Assembly (NCBI RefSeq): GCF_030549615.1
Contig: NZ_CP130832.1
Span: 496,001 to 560,000 of the forward strand
DNA length: 64,000 nt
From: Stenotrophomonas sp. 610A2
GTDB lineage: Bacteria; Pseudomonadota; Gammaproteobacteria; Xanthomonadales; Xanthomonadaceae
Direction of reading: 5' to 3'
Shown piece by piece: positions 41,020-50,378 of the stretch. A program made the position numbers and the translations under genes. Position 1 is the stretch's first letter. Each line of letters begins with the position of its first letter. The notes beneath the pieces are model-generated. The model saw only the letters and a program-made list of their open reading frames with translations, searched no databases and was not told the DNA's origin.

Positions 41020-42183
41020 ATGAATGCCTCCGCGCGTCCGGCGCTGTACCGCAATTTCCACCGACTGGCGTGGTTCGCACTGATCATGACGGCGAGCACG
41101 ATCATGTTCGGCTCGTTCGTGCGCCTGTCCGATGCCGGCCTGAGCTGCCCGGATTGGCCCACCTGCTATGGCCGAGTGACCTGGCCGCAGACGCAGATGG
41201 AAGCCGCCCAGCACGTTGCCAGCGAGATCCGTCCGCTGGAGACCCACAAGGCCTGGCGTGAGCAGGTGCACCGTTTCCTGGCTGGCCTGCTCGGCGTTGA
41301 AGTGCTGACCCTGGCATTGCTGGCGGCACGCCGGCGCAAGCGCGGCATCGCCCAGATCATCACCGCCTCGGCGCTGGTGGCCTTGGCCATTCCCTTGTAC
41401 ATGCGCGGCGAACACGTGGCTTCCAGCGTGCTCGCCATCGGTGGTGAAGCGATCCTGCTGCTGGCGGCGCTGCGCTGGTCCAACATCGATCTGGCGCGTG
41501 CTGCCGTGCTGACCTTGGCGGTTGTGGTGTTCCAGGCCCTGCTGGGCATGTGGACGGTCACCTGGCTGCTCAAGCCCATCGTGGTGATGGGCCACCTGCT
41601 CGGCGGCATGCTGATGTTCGGCATGCTGGTGTGGATGGCGTGGAAGGCGACGCATCTGCCGATTACCCTGGCCGAGGAGCCTCGCCTGCGCTGGTGGCTG
41701 CGCGGTGCGGTTGCCCTGGTCGTGCTGCAGATCGCGCTCGGCGGTTGGGTCAGTGCCAACTACGCGGCACTGGCCTGCGGTGGCGGTAGTGCCTCGCTGG
41801 ACAACTTCCCGCGCTGTGTCAGCCAATGGTGGCCGCAGCAGAATTACAGCGAAGGCTTCACCCTGTGGCGTGGCATCGGCGTGGATTACGAAGGCGGCGT
41901 GCTCGATGGCGCCTCGCGTATCGCCATCCAGATGGCGCACCGGATGTTCGCGGTGCTGGTGGCGCTGTATCTGCTGGTGCTGTCGGTGCGCATGTTCCGC
42001 CTGCCGGGCATGCGCGGTTGGGCAAGCGCCGTGATCGTGCTGTTGTTGCTGCAGGTCACGCTGGGCGTGCTCAACGTCAAGCTGGCATTGCCGCTGGCCG
42101 TTGCAGTGATGCACAGCGGCGGTGCGGTTGCCCTGTTGTTTGTATTGGTCACGCTGCTGGCGCGGCTGCGCGCCCCGGAGTGA
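41020..42183 (+). CDS. ctaA: Heme A synthase (COX15/CtaA)
   Basis: A 387-residue, eight-segment enzyme that hydroxylates and oxidises heme O to heme A. It opens with TIMFGSFVRLSDAGLSCPDW, the COX15 signature, and contains HKAWREQVHRFLAGLLG with the heme-ligand His pair; the second half repeats the pattern with IQMAHRMFAVLVAL. 10 bases after the Sco-like gene; followed directly by ctaB, its pathway partner. Confidence 0.96.
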   Translation: MNASARPALYRNFHRLAWFALIMTASTIMFGSFVRLSDAGLSCPDWPTCYGRVTWPQTQMEAAQHVASEIRPLETHKAWREQVHRFLAGLLGVEVLTLALLAARRRKRGIAQIITASALVALAIPLYMRGEHVASSVLAIGGEAILLLAALRWSNIDLARAAVLTLAVVVFQALLGMWTVTWLLKPIVVMGHLLGGMLMFGMLVWMAWKATHLPITLAEEPRLRWWLRGAVALVVLQIALGGWVSANYAALACGGGSASLDNFPRCVSQWWPQQNYSEGFTLWRGIGVDYEGGVLDGASRIAIQMAHRMFAVLVALYLLVLSVRMFRLPGMRGWASAVIVLLLLQVTLGVLNVKLALPLAVAVMHSGGAVALLFVLVTLLARLRAPE

Positions 42184-43080
42184 ATGATGCGTACAACATG
42201 GCGTGATTATTGGGACCTGACCAAGCCGAAGGTGGTGGCACTGATTGTGTTCACCGCCCTGGTCGGCATGTGCCTGGCCATTCCGGGCCTGCCGACCACC
42301 GCGCAGGTAGTGACGGGGCTGCTCGGTTTCCTTGGCATCTGGCTCTCGGCCTCGGCCGCGGCGGCAATCAACCAGCTGCTGGACGCGCGCATAGACGCGC
42401 AGATGGCGCGTACCTCGTGGCGCCCGCTGGTGGTCGGCAAGGTCTCGCCGCGGCAGGTGCTGGTGTTTGCCGGCGCGCTGACCGCGCTGTCGATGACCAT
42501 CCTGGTGCTGTGGGTGAACGTGATCACCGCGGTGCTGACCTTCGCTTCGCTGATTGGCTATGCGGTGATCTACACCGTCTACCTGAAGCGCGCGACCTCG
42601 CAGAACATCGTGATTGGTGGTTTGGCTGGCGCGACGCCGCCGCTGCTGGGCTGGGCGGCGATCACCGGCATGCAGGGCAGCTCGGATTGGGCCTACGCCT
42701 CGTTGCTGGTGCTGATCATCTTCATTTGGACTCCGCCGCACTTCTGGGCGCTGGCGATCTTCCGCCGCGTCGATTACGCCAAGGCCGAGATCCCGATGCT
42801 GCCGGTAACCCACGGCGTGCCACATACCCGCAAGCAGATCCTGGCGTACTCGGTGGTGCTGGCGGTGGTGACGCTGTTGCCAGTGGCCATCGACATGAGC
42901 GGCATGTTCTACCTGGGTGGCGCAACGGTATTGAACATCGTGTTCCTCTGGTACGCATGGAAGATGCAGAACCCGCCGGACGAGATGTTCAACATGAAGA
43001 TGTTCGGCTATTCCATTGTGTATCTGATGGCGCTGTTCGCCTTCCTGCTGGTCGACCACTGGCTGTTGCCCTGGTTGTGA
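42184..43080 (+). CDS. ctaB: Protoheme IX farnesyltransferase (heme O synthase)
   Basis: A 298-residue UbiA-family prenyltransferase converting heme B to heme O. The Asp-rich motif is [20 protein letters not shown]; the second loop is [12 protein letters not shown]; about nine membrane segments. Its product feeds CtaA. It lies immediately after ctaA and ends the operon at a terminator. ATG 42184 and 42187 are adjacent. Confidence 0.96.
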   Translation: MMRTTWRDYWDLTKPKVVALIVFTALVGMCLAIPGLPTTAQVVTGLLGFLGIWLSASAAAAINQLLDARIDAQMARTSWRPLVVGKVSPRQVLVFAGALTALSMTILVLWVNVITAVLTFASLIGYAVIYTVYLKRATSQNIVIGGLAGATPPLLGWAAITGMQGSSDWAYASLLVLIIFIWTPPHFWALAIFRRVDYAKAEIPMLPVTHGVPHTRKQILAYSVVLAVVTLLPVAIDMSGMFYLGGATVLNIVFLWYAWKMQNPPDEMFNMKMFGYSIVYLMALFAFLLVDHWLLPWL

Positions 43081-43090
43081 TCGAGCAACG

Positions 43091-43118
43091 AAAAGGCCGG
43101 CATTAGCCGGCCTTTTTT
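43091..43118 (+). terminator. Rho-independent terminator of the oxidase operon
   Basis: AAAAGGCCGGC / GCCGGCC hairpin with a four-base loop and TTTTTT, 11 bases after ctaB. Confidence 0.94.
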
Positions 43119-43310
43119 GTAGGAGCGGCGTAAGCCGCGAAGCTGATGGTCGTTCCGGCTGCGGCAGGAACTGCAACCATGGAATGTTTGATTGCGGTGT
43201 GCATGCGCATCGAGTGCATTGGTGGCTTCGCGGCTCACGCCGCTCCTACAGCAACCGCAGGCCTGCATGATCACGGGCAACGCCCCTGCCGAGCATGGCT
43301 CGGCACTACC
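43118..43310. repeat. REP-like pair plus SMAG unit
   Basis: An inverted pair of GGAGCGGCGTAAGCCGCGAA units (43118-43144 and 43224-43250) and one SMAG unit (43284-43310) separate the oxidase operon from the convergent transporter gene. Confidence 0.88.
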
Positions 43311-43324
43311 AACTTCGGTGTCGA

Positions 43325-44311
43325 TTATTGCTGGGTTGATCCGGCATTCTGCTTCGCATACCGCTGCGCCACCATCGAGCAGACGATCAGCTGGATCTGG
43401 TGGTAGATCATGATCGGCAACACGATCGCGCCGAGGCTGCCGCCGGCAAACAACACCTTGGCGATCGGTACGCCGGTGGCCAGGCTCTTCTTGGAGCCGC
43501 AGAACATGATGGTGATCTGGTCAGCGCGGTTGAAGCCCAGTCGCCGTGCCAGCCAGGTGATGCCAGGCATGGCGATGGCCAGCAATACCACCGCAACCAA
43601 GGCCGCAGCCAGCAAGGACAACGGCGGGGTCTTGCTCCACAGGCCTTCGCTCACCGATTCGCCGAAGGCGGCGTAGACCACCAGCAGCACCGTGCCCTGG
43701 TCGGTGTAACGCAGCAGGCCGCGGCGCTTTTCGATCCAGCCACCAATCCACGGCCGCAGCAGGTGGCCAAGCACGAATGGCACCAGCAGCTGCAGCATGA
43801 TCGCGCCGACCGCATGCAGCGGGTTGGCCATGCCGCCCTGCGAGCCGGCAAGCACGGTCATCAGCAACGGGGTCAGGAACACGCCGAGGATGCTCGACAG
43901 CGAGGCTGCACACACCGCTGCTGGCACGTTGCCGCCGGCAATCGAGGTGAAGGCAATCGAAGACTGCACGGTCGAGGGCAGGGCGCACAGGAACAGCACG
44001 CCGATGTAGAGTTCGGGCGTCAGTGCCCAGCCGGCCAACGGTTTCATCGCTAATCCCAATAGCGGGAACAGCACGAAGGTGCAGGCGAGGATGGTGATGT
44101 GCAGGCGCCAGTGCAGCAGGCCGGCGACGATGGACTCGCGTGGCAGGCGCGCGCCGTGCAGGAAGAACAGCGCGGCGATGGCGATATCGGTGAAGTGGTC
44201 GAAGCCCCTGGCGGCGGCGCCGGTAAGCGGCAGCACGCTGGCCAAGGCGACGGTGGCGAGCAGGGCGAGGGTGAAGTTGTCCGGTCGCAGTCGCGACCAC
44301 CAGCGTGTCAT
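43325..44311 (-). CDS. Bile acid:sodium symporter family protein (SBF-like)
   Basis: A 328-residue transporter of ten segments belonging to the SBF-like group (YfeH type): DIAIAALFFLHGARLPRES, FLCALPSTVQSSIAFTSIAGGNVPAA read in its core ALPSTVQSSIAFTSIA, and FCGSKKSLATGVPIA are family blocks with the crossover-site residues. Likely a sodium-coupled carrier of an organic anion; substrate unknown. Confidence 0.87.
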   Translation of the reverse strand: MTRWWSRLRPDNFTLALLATVALASVLPLTGAAARGFDHFTDIAIAALFFLHGARLPRESIVAGLLHWRLHITILACTFVLFPLLGLAMKPLAGWALTPELYIGVLFLCALPSTVQSSIAFTSIAGGNVPAAVCAASLSSILGVFLTPLLMTVLAGSQGGMANPLHAVGAIMLQLLVPFVLGHLLRPWIGGWIEKRRGLLRYTDQGTVLLVVYAAFGESVSEGLWSKTPPLSLLAAALVAVVLLAIAMPGITWLARRLGFNRADQITIMFCGSKKSLATGVPIAKVLFAGGSLGAIVLPIMIYHQIQLIVCSMVAQRYAKQNAGSTQQ

Positions 44312-44327
44312 GTCAGCAATGCCTCGA

Positions 44328-44816
44328 TCAGGGGGTGGGGTTTTCCAATGCGGCGCGTGCGGCGGGCTCGAGTGAAGTCATGCCCGCATCGCGGCCGAAC
44401 TTGAGTGCGTCCTCCACCGATGCGCCATTGATGCGTGCGTCGATCACCGACAGCAAGGCGCCAGCGCGATTGGAGGAGGCGCAATGCAGCAGGGTCTTGC
44501 CGCTGTCCTGCTTGAGCAGGCGGTCCAGCGTGCGCGCGTTGGCTTCGGTGATGTCGCTGGGGCCGGCGATGGGCAGGCGCACATAGCGCAGTCCGAGTTG
44601 TTCGGCCAAGGCGGCTTCGTCGTAGCCGCGATCTTCATCGGCGCGACGCAGATCAATGACGGTGGTGACGCCATTGGCAGCGGCGTCGCGCAACTGTTGT
44701 GCACTGGGCTGGCCGGCGGTGATCAGGTCCGGGCGCGGCTGGCGCAGGGGCAGTTCACTGGCAGATGCAAAGTTCGTCAAGAAAAATATCAAGAGACAGC
44801 ATGTGCGAGTGAACAT
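44328..44816 (-). CDS. Exported tyrosine-phosphatase-like protein
   Basis: A 162-residue protein with an N-terminal export signal (CCLLIFFLTNFASA) and a dual-specificity-phosphatase fold: TVIDLRRADEDRGYDE and the P-loop HCASSNRAG (HCx5R) with Cys and Arg intact. The AxxNRAG type loop resembles the beta-lactamase-hydrolase-like/DSP group. Starts 3 bases after dnaG ends, so it may be cotranscribed. Its first 50 bases fall in the low-GC patch that includes the dnaG 3' end. Confidence 0.82.
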   Translation of the reverse strand: MFTRTCCLLIFFLTNFASASELPLRQPRPDLITAGQPSAQQLRDAAANGVTTVIDLRRADEDRGYDEAALAEQLGLRYVRLPIAGPSDITEANARTLDRLLKQDSGKTLLHCASSNRAGALLSVIDARINGASVEDALKFGRDAGMTSLEPAARAALENPTP

Positions 44817-44819
44817 TCT

Positions 44820-46574
44820 CTATTGGTCCCTTCTTGCAGACTTGTGCGTTTCCCTGCGGGCTTTGAGAAGCTCGCGCAGTTCGTATTTGTCGGTGTCGTC
44901 GAGGCCCTGCTGGCGTTGCTTGGTCTGCAGCTCTTCCAGCCGTTGTTGTAGGAGCTGTTTTTCCAATTGTTCAATGGCGTCTTGAAGTTCCTTTGACCAC
45001 AGCTCCTCATCACTTGGCAGGGCCATAGCTACGAGCTTCTGCAGAGCCGCTTGTTCCTCTCTTCCGTTGAAGTGCTCTAGAAGTGCCCCAGTACTAATAT
45101 CTGGTCTCTGTTGAACAAGCGTGAGCATCTCCAATAGAAGGTCGATACCAGGTAATCGCAGGCCGTTGATCGCATGGTGTCCTTCCAGTTCAAGAGCCAA
45201 AGAAGGCTTTTGCAGAAGAATTGATATTGCTTCTCGCACCAGGCTGCGCTTCTGCGCCGGCACCGCGTTGTTGCGCATCGGCGGGCGTGCTGCCGGGGCT
45301 GCGGCTGTCGCGGTGCTGCCGATGCCGGTCAAGCGCGCCAGCTCCTGCTTCATCAGGTCGCCGAAAGCGCCATCGGGAATCTGCGCCAGCATCGGCTTCG
45401 CGCGTTCGGCCAGGCGTGCCTTGCCATCCAGTGTGCCGAGGTTGATCTCGCGGCTGAGCTCGTCGAAGAAGAACTGCGACAGCGGCGTGCCCTGCTTGAG
45501 CCGTGCATCGAAGGCGTCAGCGCCTTCCTTGCGCACGATGGTGTCCGGGTCCTCGCCATCGGGAAGGAACAGGAAGAAGGCCTGGCGGCCATCCTTCATG
45601 CGCGGCAGCACCGACTCCAGTGCGCGCCAGCCAGCGCGGCGACCGGCGGCATCACCGTCGAAGCAGAAGTACACATCGGGCGCATTGCGGAACAGCAGCT
45701 CGGCATGGTCCGGCGTGGTCGCCGTGCCCAGCGTTGCCACCGCCTGGGTGACGCCGAACTGGAACAGGCTGACCACGTCCATATAGCCTTCAACCACGAT
45801 CAGGCGTTCGATCTTCTGGTTGGCCTGGCGCACCTGCCACAGGCCGTACAGTTCGCGGCCCTTGTGGAACAGCGCGGTTTCCGGCGAGTTGAGGTACTTG
45901 GGGCCGTCGTCCTTTTCCATGACGCGGCCGCCGAAGGCGATGACGCGGCCACGGCGGTCGAAGATCGGGAACATCACCCGGTCGCGGAACTTGTCGTAGA
46001 CGTGGCCGCGGTCGTTCTTGGAGAACAGGCCGACGCGTTCGAGCAGCTTCATGCGCCGCTCGTCCTTGCCCAGTGCGTCCTTCAGCGCGCTATAGCCATC
46101 CGGCGCATAGCCGATGGAGAAGCGTGCGCGGGTATCGGCATCGACGCCACGGCCATCCAGATAGGCGCGGGCCTTGTCGTTGCCCTCCAGCTGCTTCTGG
46201 AAGAAGCGGGTAGCGGCATCCAGCGCTGAGTACTGGTCGCGGCTGTCGTCCTGCTGCTGGGGTGTGCGCGCGTTGGTCTCGCGCGGGATTTCCATGCCCA
46301 CGCGCTTGGCCAGTTCATCCACCGCATCGAGGAACTCGAGGCGGTCGTAATTCATCAGGAAGCTGATCGCGGTGCCGTGCGCGCCGCAACCGAAGCAGTG
46401 ATAGAACTGCTTGGTCGGCGAGACCGTGAACGAGGCCGAGCGCTCGTCGTGGAACGGGCAGCGTGACGCGTATTCCTTGCCCTGGCGCTTGAGCGGCACA
46501 CGTGAGCCCACCACTTCGACGATGTCGGTGCGGGCCAGCAGGTCGTCAATGAACGCGTCGGGAAGTCGGGCCAT
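44820..46574 (-). CDS. dnaG: DNA primase
   Basis: A 584-residue primase that lays RNA primers at replication forks. Zinc-binding domain C39, H42, C60, C63 (CPFHDERSASF, HCFGCG); TOPRIM catalytic core with VVEGYMDVVSLFQFGV and FCFDGDAAGRRAGWRAL; C-terminal DnaB-interacting region from about residue 445. Codons for that last region (44820 to about 45245) drop to roughly 45-50% GC by my count, against about two-thirds elsewhere. In the same direction as rpsU and yqeY, as in the macromolecular-synthesis operon, but separated from them by yihY. Confidence 0.97.
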   Translation of the reverse strand: MARLPDAFIDDLLARTDIVEVVGSRVPLKRQGKEYASRCPFHDERSASFTVSPTKQFYHCFGCGAHGTAISFLMNYDRLEFLDAVDELAKRVGMEIPRETNARTPQQQDDSRDQYSALDAATRFFQKQLEGNDKARAYLDGRGVDADTRARFSIGYAPDGYSALKDALGKDERRMKLLERVGLFSKNDRGHVYDKFRDRVMFPIFDRRGRVIAFGGRVMEKDDGPKYLNSPETALFHKGRELYGLWQVRQANQKIERLIVVEGYMDVVSLFQFGVTQAVATLGTATTPDHAELLFRNAPDVYFCFDGDAAGRRAGWRALESVLPRMKDGRQAFFLFLPDGEDPDTIVRKEGADAFDARLKQGTPLSQFFFDELSREINLGTLDGKARLAERAKPMLAQIPDGAFGDLMKQELARLTGIGSTATAAAPAARPPMRNNAVPAQKRSLVREAISILLQKPSLALELEGHHAINGLRLPGIDLLLEMLTLVQQRPDISTGALLEHFNGREEQAALQKLVAMALPSDEELWSKELQDAIEQLEKQLLQQRLEELQTKQRQQGLDDTDKYELRELLKARRETHKSARRDQ

Positions 46575-46698
46575 GCAGCAAATCGATAGCGCCGCCGGTT
46601 GGCGGAGCGCGATGAAAGGGGGGAAGGGGAGTGTACTAGGCTGGGCTGGTGCTGGCTGGCTGTTGGGCTTGATGGTTTTCAGTCAACGGCTTGAAGCT

Positions 46699-46866
46699 AC
46701 CCCTCCCCGGCCCGTCCGGCCCGAAGGCATGGCCTTCGGTCGTTCATCAGGTCGCGCGGCAGTGCCGCGCAAGCAGACCTTCTTCACCCCCTTGCCTTCG
46801 GCAAAGGGCGGGAGCGAAGCCGCCCCCTCCCTTTCGCGTAGCGAAGGGGAGGGCTGGGGAGGGGTG
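46699..46866. repeat. Direct-repeat copy 1 and CCCTCCC element
   Basis: The 314-base gap between yihY and dnaG contains no gene. 46699-46805 is nearly identical (three differences in its first 92 bases by eye) to 47991-48100 on the other side of yihY; 46824-46866 is a CCCTCCC...GGGGAGGGCTGGGGAGGGG palindrome. Confidence 0.88.
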
Positions 46867-46888
46867 CTTTTTGCTCCTGCTCTTGCCG

Positions 46889-47791
46889 TCAGTCCAAAGC
46901 CCCAACATCAACCTCGGCCTCAGCCGCCACCTTCCGCCGCGCATACGCCCGCTCGTCGATCACCGCGGTAATCAGGGCGCCACCAAAGAACACCACGCTG
47001 GCGTAGTAGATCCACACCAGCATGATCACCAGCGTTCCCATCGAGCCGTAGGCGCTGCCCGGCGCGGCGTTGGCGATGTACAGGCCGATCGCATAGCGGC
47101 CCAGGGTGAACAGCACGGCGGTGATCACGCCGCCGAGGAAGGCCTGGCGCCAATCCACCGGCCGGTCCGGCAGGTAGTGGTAGAGGAAGGCAAAGCCCAG
47201 TGCGTACAGCAGCAGGGTGGTCACATAGCCAACCGCCGGCAGGGCGGAAGGCAGGTGCGAGAAGATCACCTGCAGGGCGGTGGTGGCGACCATCGACACG
47301 ATCAGCAGGAAGCCCAGCGCCAGCACCACACCGGCCGAGAACACCCGCTTCTTCAACCAGCCGAAGATGCCTTCGAAGCGCTTGGAATCGGTACGGAAGA
47401 TCAGGTTCAGTGCCGCCTGCAGCTGGGCGAATACCACCGTGGCGCCGATGAACAGCAGCACCAGGCTCCAGATGCCGGCGAACGAGCCCAGGTCCGGCTG
47501 CTCGCTGGCATTGGTGATCACCGTACGTGCCACCTCGGCCACGCTGGGGCCGGCCAGCGAGCCGATCTGGTCGATAAGTGTCTGTTGTGCTGGTGGGTAC
47601 AGTGAGGCGGTGAGCCACAGCAGCAGGACCAGCAGGGGCGCAAGCGACAGCAAGGTGTAGAAGGCCAGCGACGCGGACTGGGTCATCACGTCGGTTTCGA
47701 CGAAGCGGCGCACAAGGGCGGCCGGCAGGCTTTGCTGGAGCATCTCCAGCCGGGATTTGAGCGAATGCAGGGTGGGGTGGGGTGCAGGCAT
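46889..47791 (-). CDS. YihY/BrkB family membrane protein
   Basis: A 300-residue, six-segment protein of the YihY family (formerly misnamed ribonuclease BN). FVETDVMTQSASLAFYTLLSLAP read in its core TQSASLAFYTLLSLAP, and SMGTLVIMLVWIYYASVVF are hallmarks. Function unknown; no RNase activity is implied. It sits inside the otherwise standard rpsU-yqeY-dnaG order and is bracketed by direct repeats. Confidence 0.9.
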   Translation of the reverse strand: MPAPHPTLHSLKSRLEMLQQSLPAALVRRFVETDVMTQSASLAFYTLLSLAPLLVLLLWLTASLYPPAQQTLIDQIGSLAGPSVAEVARTVITNASEQPDLGSFAGIWSLVLLFIGATVVFAQLQAALNLIFRTDSKRFEGIFGWLKKRVFSAGVVLALGFLLIVSMVATTALQVIFSHLPSALPAVGYVTTLLLYALGFAFLYHYLPDRPVDWRQAFLGGVITAVLFTLGRYAIGLYIANAAPGSAYGSMGTLVIMLVWIYYASVVFFGGALITAVIDERAYARRKVAAEAEVDVGALD

Positions 47792-47888
47792 CAGATGGAT
47801 CGCGTGAAGTCAGGGCTCTGTTCTAGCAAAGCCGGGCTTCGGGGCGGGTGAATGGGGCGGGCGCCGGCGGCCATTCGGCCCATACCCG

Positions 47889-48266
47889 TAGTGCCGAGCC
47901 ATGCTCGGCAGGGGCCTTCCCGACAATGCCTGACGATGTGGGAGCGGCGTAAGCCGCGAAGCTAAATCCAGATCAGAAGCGGTGAAGCCAACCCCTCCCC
48001 AGCCCGTCCGGCCCGAAGGCACAGCCTTCGGTCGTTCATCAGGTCGCGCGGCAGTGCCGCGCAAGCAGACCTTCTTCACCCCCTTGGCCTGCGGCCAAAG
48101 GGAGGGGGCGGAGCAGGTAGTGCCGAGCCATGCTCGGCAGGGGCCTTCCCAACAATGCCTGACGATGTGGGGGCGGCGTAAGCCGCGAAGCCACAGATTC
48201 ATCAGATTGCAGGCCGGCCGGTGATTCCAGCGCTGCCAGCTTCGCGGCTGACGCCGCTCCCACAAA
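47889..48266. repeat. Repeat cluster between yqeY and yihY
   Basis: The 541-base gap holds no gene. From left: SMAG unit (47889-47918), single GGAGCGGCGTAAGCCGCGAA unit (47937-47964), direct-repeat copy 2 (47991-48100), SMAG unit (48118-48147), and an inverted REP-like pair (48165-48190 and 48239-48265). The stretch 47889-47965 and 48118-48190 are themselves near copies (SMAG + CTTCCC-ACAATGCCTGACGATGTG + REP), i.e. a compound repeat. Confidence 0.88.
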
Positions 48267-48276
48267 GACAGAAAGG

Positions 48277-48305
48277 CAAAAAAACAAAGCCCGCACGTGG
48301 CGGGC
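48277..48305 (-). terminator. Rho-independent terminator after yqeY
   Basis: On the minus strand GCCCGC/GCGGGC hairpin followed by a TTTGTTTTTTT run. It would separate rpsU-yqeY from yihY-dnaG. Confidence 0.9.
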
Positions 48306-48332
48306 CTTGTCGCGCAACCTTGGCAGCCAGGA

Positions 48333-48779
48333 TCAGCCAGCCAAAGCCTGCTTGACCAGCTTGGACACCAGGCCCATGTCGGCCTGGCCAGCCAGCTTGG
48401 GCTTGAGCACGCCCATCAGCTTGCCGATGTCGGCAGCGCTGCTGGCGCCGGTTTCGGCCTTGGCGGCGGCGATGGCGGCCTGGATCTCGGCTTCGCCCAT
48501 CTTGGCCGGCACGTAACGCTCGATGACCACGATCTCCTCGCGCTCGACCGAGGCCAGGTCTTCACGGTTGGCGGCTTCGTACTGGGTGACCGAGTCCTTG
48601 CGCTGCTTGACCATCTTGTCCAGCACGGCGATCACGTCGGTGTCGGTCAGCTCGATGCGCTCGTCCACTTCGCGCTGCTTGATGGCGGCATTGATCAGGC
48701 GGATCACGCCCAGCGAGTGCTTGTCGCCGCTCTTCATGGCGGCCTTCATGTCTTCGGTCAGCTGTTGCTTCAGGCTCAT
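48333..48779 (-). CDS. yqeY: GatB/YqeY domain protein
   Basis: A 148-residue protein with the YqeY start SLKQQLTEDMKAAMKSGDK and the C-terminal GASSAADIGKLMGVLKPKL tRNA-binding-like helical domain shared with GatB. Exact role unknown. ATG 48779 follows AGAGGTGCTCC. Downstream of rpsU, its usual neighbour. Confidence 0.93.
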   Translation of the reverse strand: MSLKQQLTEDMKAAMKSGDKHSLGVIRLINAAIKQREVDERIELTDTDVIAVLDKMVKQRKDSVTQYEAANREDLASVEREEIVVIERYVPAKMGEAEIQAAIAAAKAETGASSAADIGKLMGVLKPKLAGQADMGLVSKLVKQALAG

Positions 48780-48846
48780 GGAGCACCTCTTTGGGTCGGG
48801 AATATGGGGAGGAGACGTCGGTATTACCGGCGCCTGGAACGCAAAA

Positions 48847-48874
48847 AGCCGGCTACGCTTGCGCGTGCCGGCTT
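48847..48874 (-). terminator. Terminator between rpsU and yqeY
   Basis: Minus-strand AAGCCGGC / GCCGGCTTTTT hairpin with a long loop. Probably allows high rpsU expression with reduced readthrough to yqeY. Confidence 0.8.
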
Positions 48875-48923
48875 TCACCCCAGTACGGAAGGCCGGAGCC
48901 CCCCGTTCAGGAGTTGCGTACGA

Positions 48924-49139
48924 TCAGTACAGGCGCTGACGCTTGGTGACGTCGCGCGAGGAACGACGCAGCTGGCGCTTCACGGCTGCAGCAGCCTTGC
49001 GCTTGCGTTCCTGGGTCGGCTTTTCGTAAAACTCGCGCTTGCGGGTTTCGGCCAGCACACCGGCCTTTTCGCAAGTGCGCTTGAAGCGGCGAAGAGCAAA
49101 CTCAAAGGGCTCGTTCTCGCGGACTTTAACGCTGGGCAT
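48924..49139 (-). CDS. rpsU: 30S ribosomal protein S21
   Basis: The standard 71-residue S21: [20 protein letters not shown], basic C-terminus ending TKRQRLY. It acts at the decoding platform during initiation. TCCGGAGATTCC precedes the ATG. Divergent from tsaD, the usual arrangement in gamma-proteobacteria. Confidence 0.98.
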
Positions 49140-49264
49140 GGAATCTCCGGGGACTCTGTAGAAAACCGGGACACACCCGGTGAGCCGCGCATTATAGTCC
49201 CTTTGCGCGGACGTGCAACCCCCGGGATTTGGCGGGGGCGTCAGAGAGGTCCACAATACGCCTT

Positions 49265-50296
49265 ATGAAAGTTCTTGGCATTGAATCATCCTGCGATGAG
49301 ACGGGCGTAGCCGTCTACGACACCTCGCTTTCCGGGGTCGCCGCGCTGCGTGCGCACGCCGTCTACAGCCAGATCGCGCTGCATGCCGAATACGGGGGCG
49401 TGGTGCCGGAACTGGCCAGCCGCGACCACGTGCGCAAGACCCTGCCGCTGATCCGGCAGACCCTGGACGAGGCCGGTATCGCCATCTCCGAGATCGAGGG
49501 CGTGGCCTATACCGCCGGCCCCGGCCTAGTCGGCGCGCTGCTGGTCGGCGCAGGTGTGGCCCGTTCGCTGGCCTGGGGCCTGGATGTGCCCGCCATCGGC
49601 GTACACCATATGGAAGGTCACCTGCTGGCCCCGCTGATGGAAGACGACCCGCCGGAAGCGCCCTTCGTGGCCTTGCTGGTCTCGGGCGGGCACACCCAGC
49701 TGATCGCGGTGGACGCCATCGGCAAGTACCGCCTGCTCGGTGAGACCCTCGACGATGCCGCCGGTGAGGCCTTCGACAAGACCGCCAAGATGATGGGCCT
49801 GCCGTATCCGGGCGGCCCGCAGCTGGCCAAGCTGGCCGAGATCGGTACCCCGGGGCGCTACAAGTTCACCCGGCCGATGACCGACCGGCCGGGGCTGGAC
49901 TTCAGCTTCTCCGGCTTGAAGACCCAGGTGCTGATGGCCTGGCGCGACAGCGACCAGACCGAGCAGACCCGCGCCGACATCGCCCGCGGCTTTGAAGACG
50001 CGGTAGTCGACACGCTGGTGATCAAGTGCGGCCGCGCGCTGGATGCGGCCGGTTGCGACGTCTTGGTGGTGGCCGGCGGCGTCGGCGCCAACAAGCGCCT
50101 GCGCGCCAAGCTGCAGGATGACGCCCAGCGCCGCGGCGGCCGGGTCTGCTTCCCGCGCCCGGCACTGTGCACCGACAACGGCGCGATGATCGCCTTCGCC
50201 GGTGCCTTGCGCCTGCAGGCCGGCCAGCACGGGCCGGCCGAGATCAAGGTGACGCCGCGCTGGGATATGGCCCTGCTGCCGCCGTTGCAGGGCTGA
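49265..50296 (+). CDS. tsaD: tRNA N6-threonylcarbamoyladenosine transferase TsaD
   Basis: A 343-residue ASKHA-fold enzyme that completes t6A37 in ANN-decoding tRNAs with TsaB, TsaE and Tsa[17 protein letters not shown] at the start, the metal motif [18 protein letters not shown], and [13 protein letters not shown] are all intact. ATG 49265 gives the universal MKVLGIESS start. Divergent from rpsU with a 125-base promoter region. Confidence 0.98.
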   Translation: MKVLGIESSCDETGVAVYDTSLSGVAALRAHAVYSQIALHAEYGGVVPELASRDHVRKTLPLIRQTLDEAGIAISEIEGVAYTAGPGLVGALLVGAGVARSLAWGLDVPAIGVHHMEGHLLAPLMEDDPPEAPFVALLVSGGHTQLIAVDAIGKYRLLGETLDDAAGEAFDKTAKMMGLPYPGGPQLAKLAEIGTPGRYKFTRPMTDRPGLDFSFSGLKTQVLMAWRDSDQTEQTRADIARGFEDAVVDTLVIKCGRALDAAGCDVLVVAGGVGANKRLRAKLQDDAQRRGGRVCFPRPALCTDNGAMIAFAGALRLQAGQHGPAEIKVTPRWDMALLPPLQG

Positions 50297-50378
50297 AAAT
50301 CAGGCCTGCCGTGCTCGTCCACGGCAGGCTCAGTCTGCTGCCGTTACCATGTCGTATTCATTCAATGCGACAGATGCA

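Noticed and set aside
40720..43176. 818-codon open frame antisense to the Sco-like, ctaA and ctaB genes
   Set aside because: Rich in His, Gln and Arg with no domain; overlaps three genes with clear signatures.
46574..46700. Extra promoter or small gene upstream of dnaG
   Set aside because: The stretch has no ribosome-binding site with a credible frame and nothing that matches a promoter well; it runs directly into the repeats.
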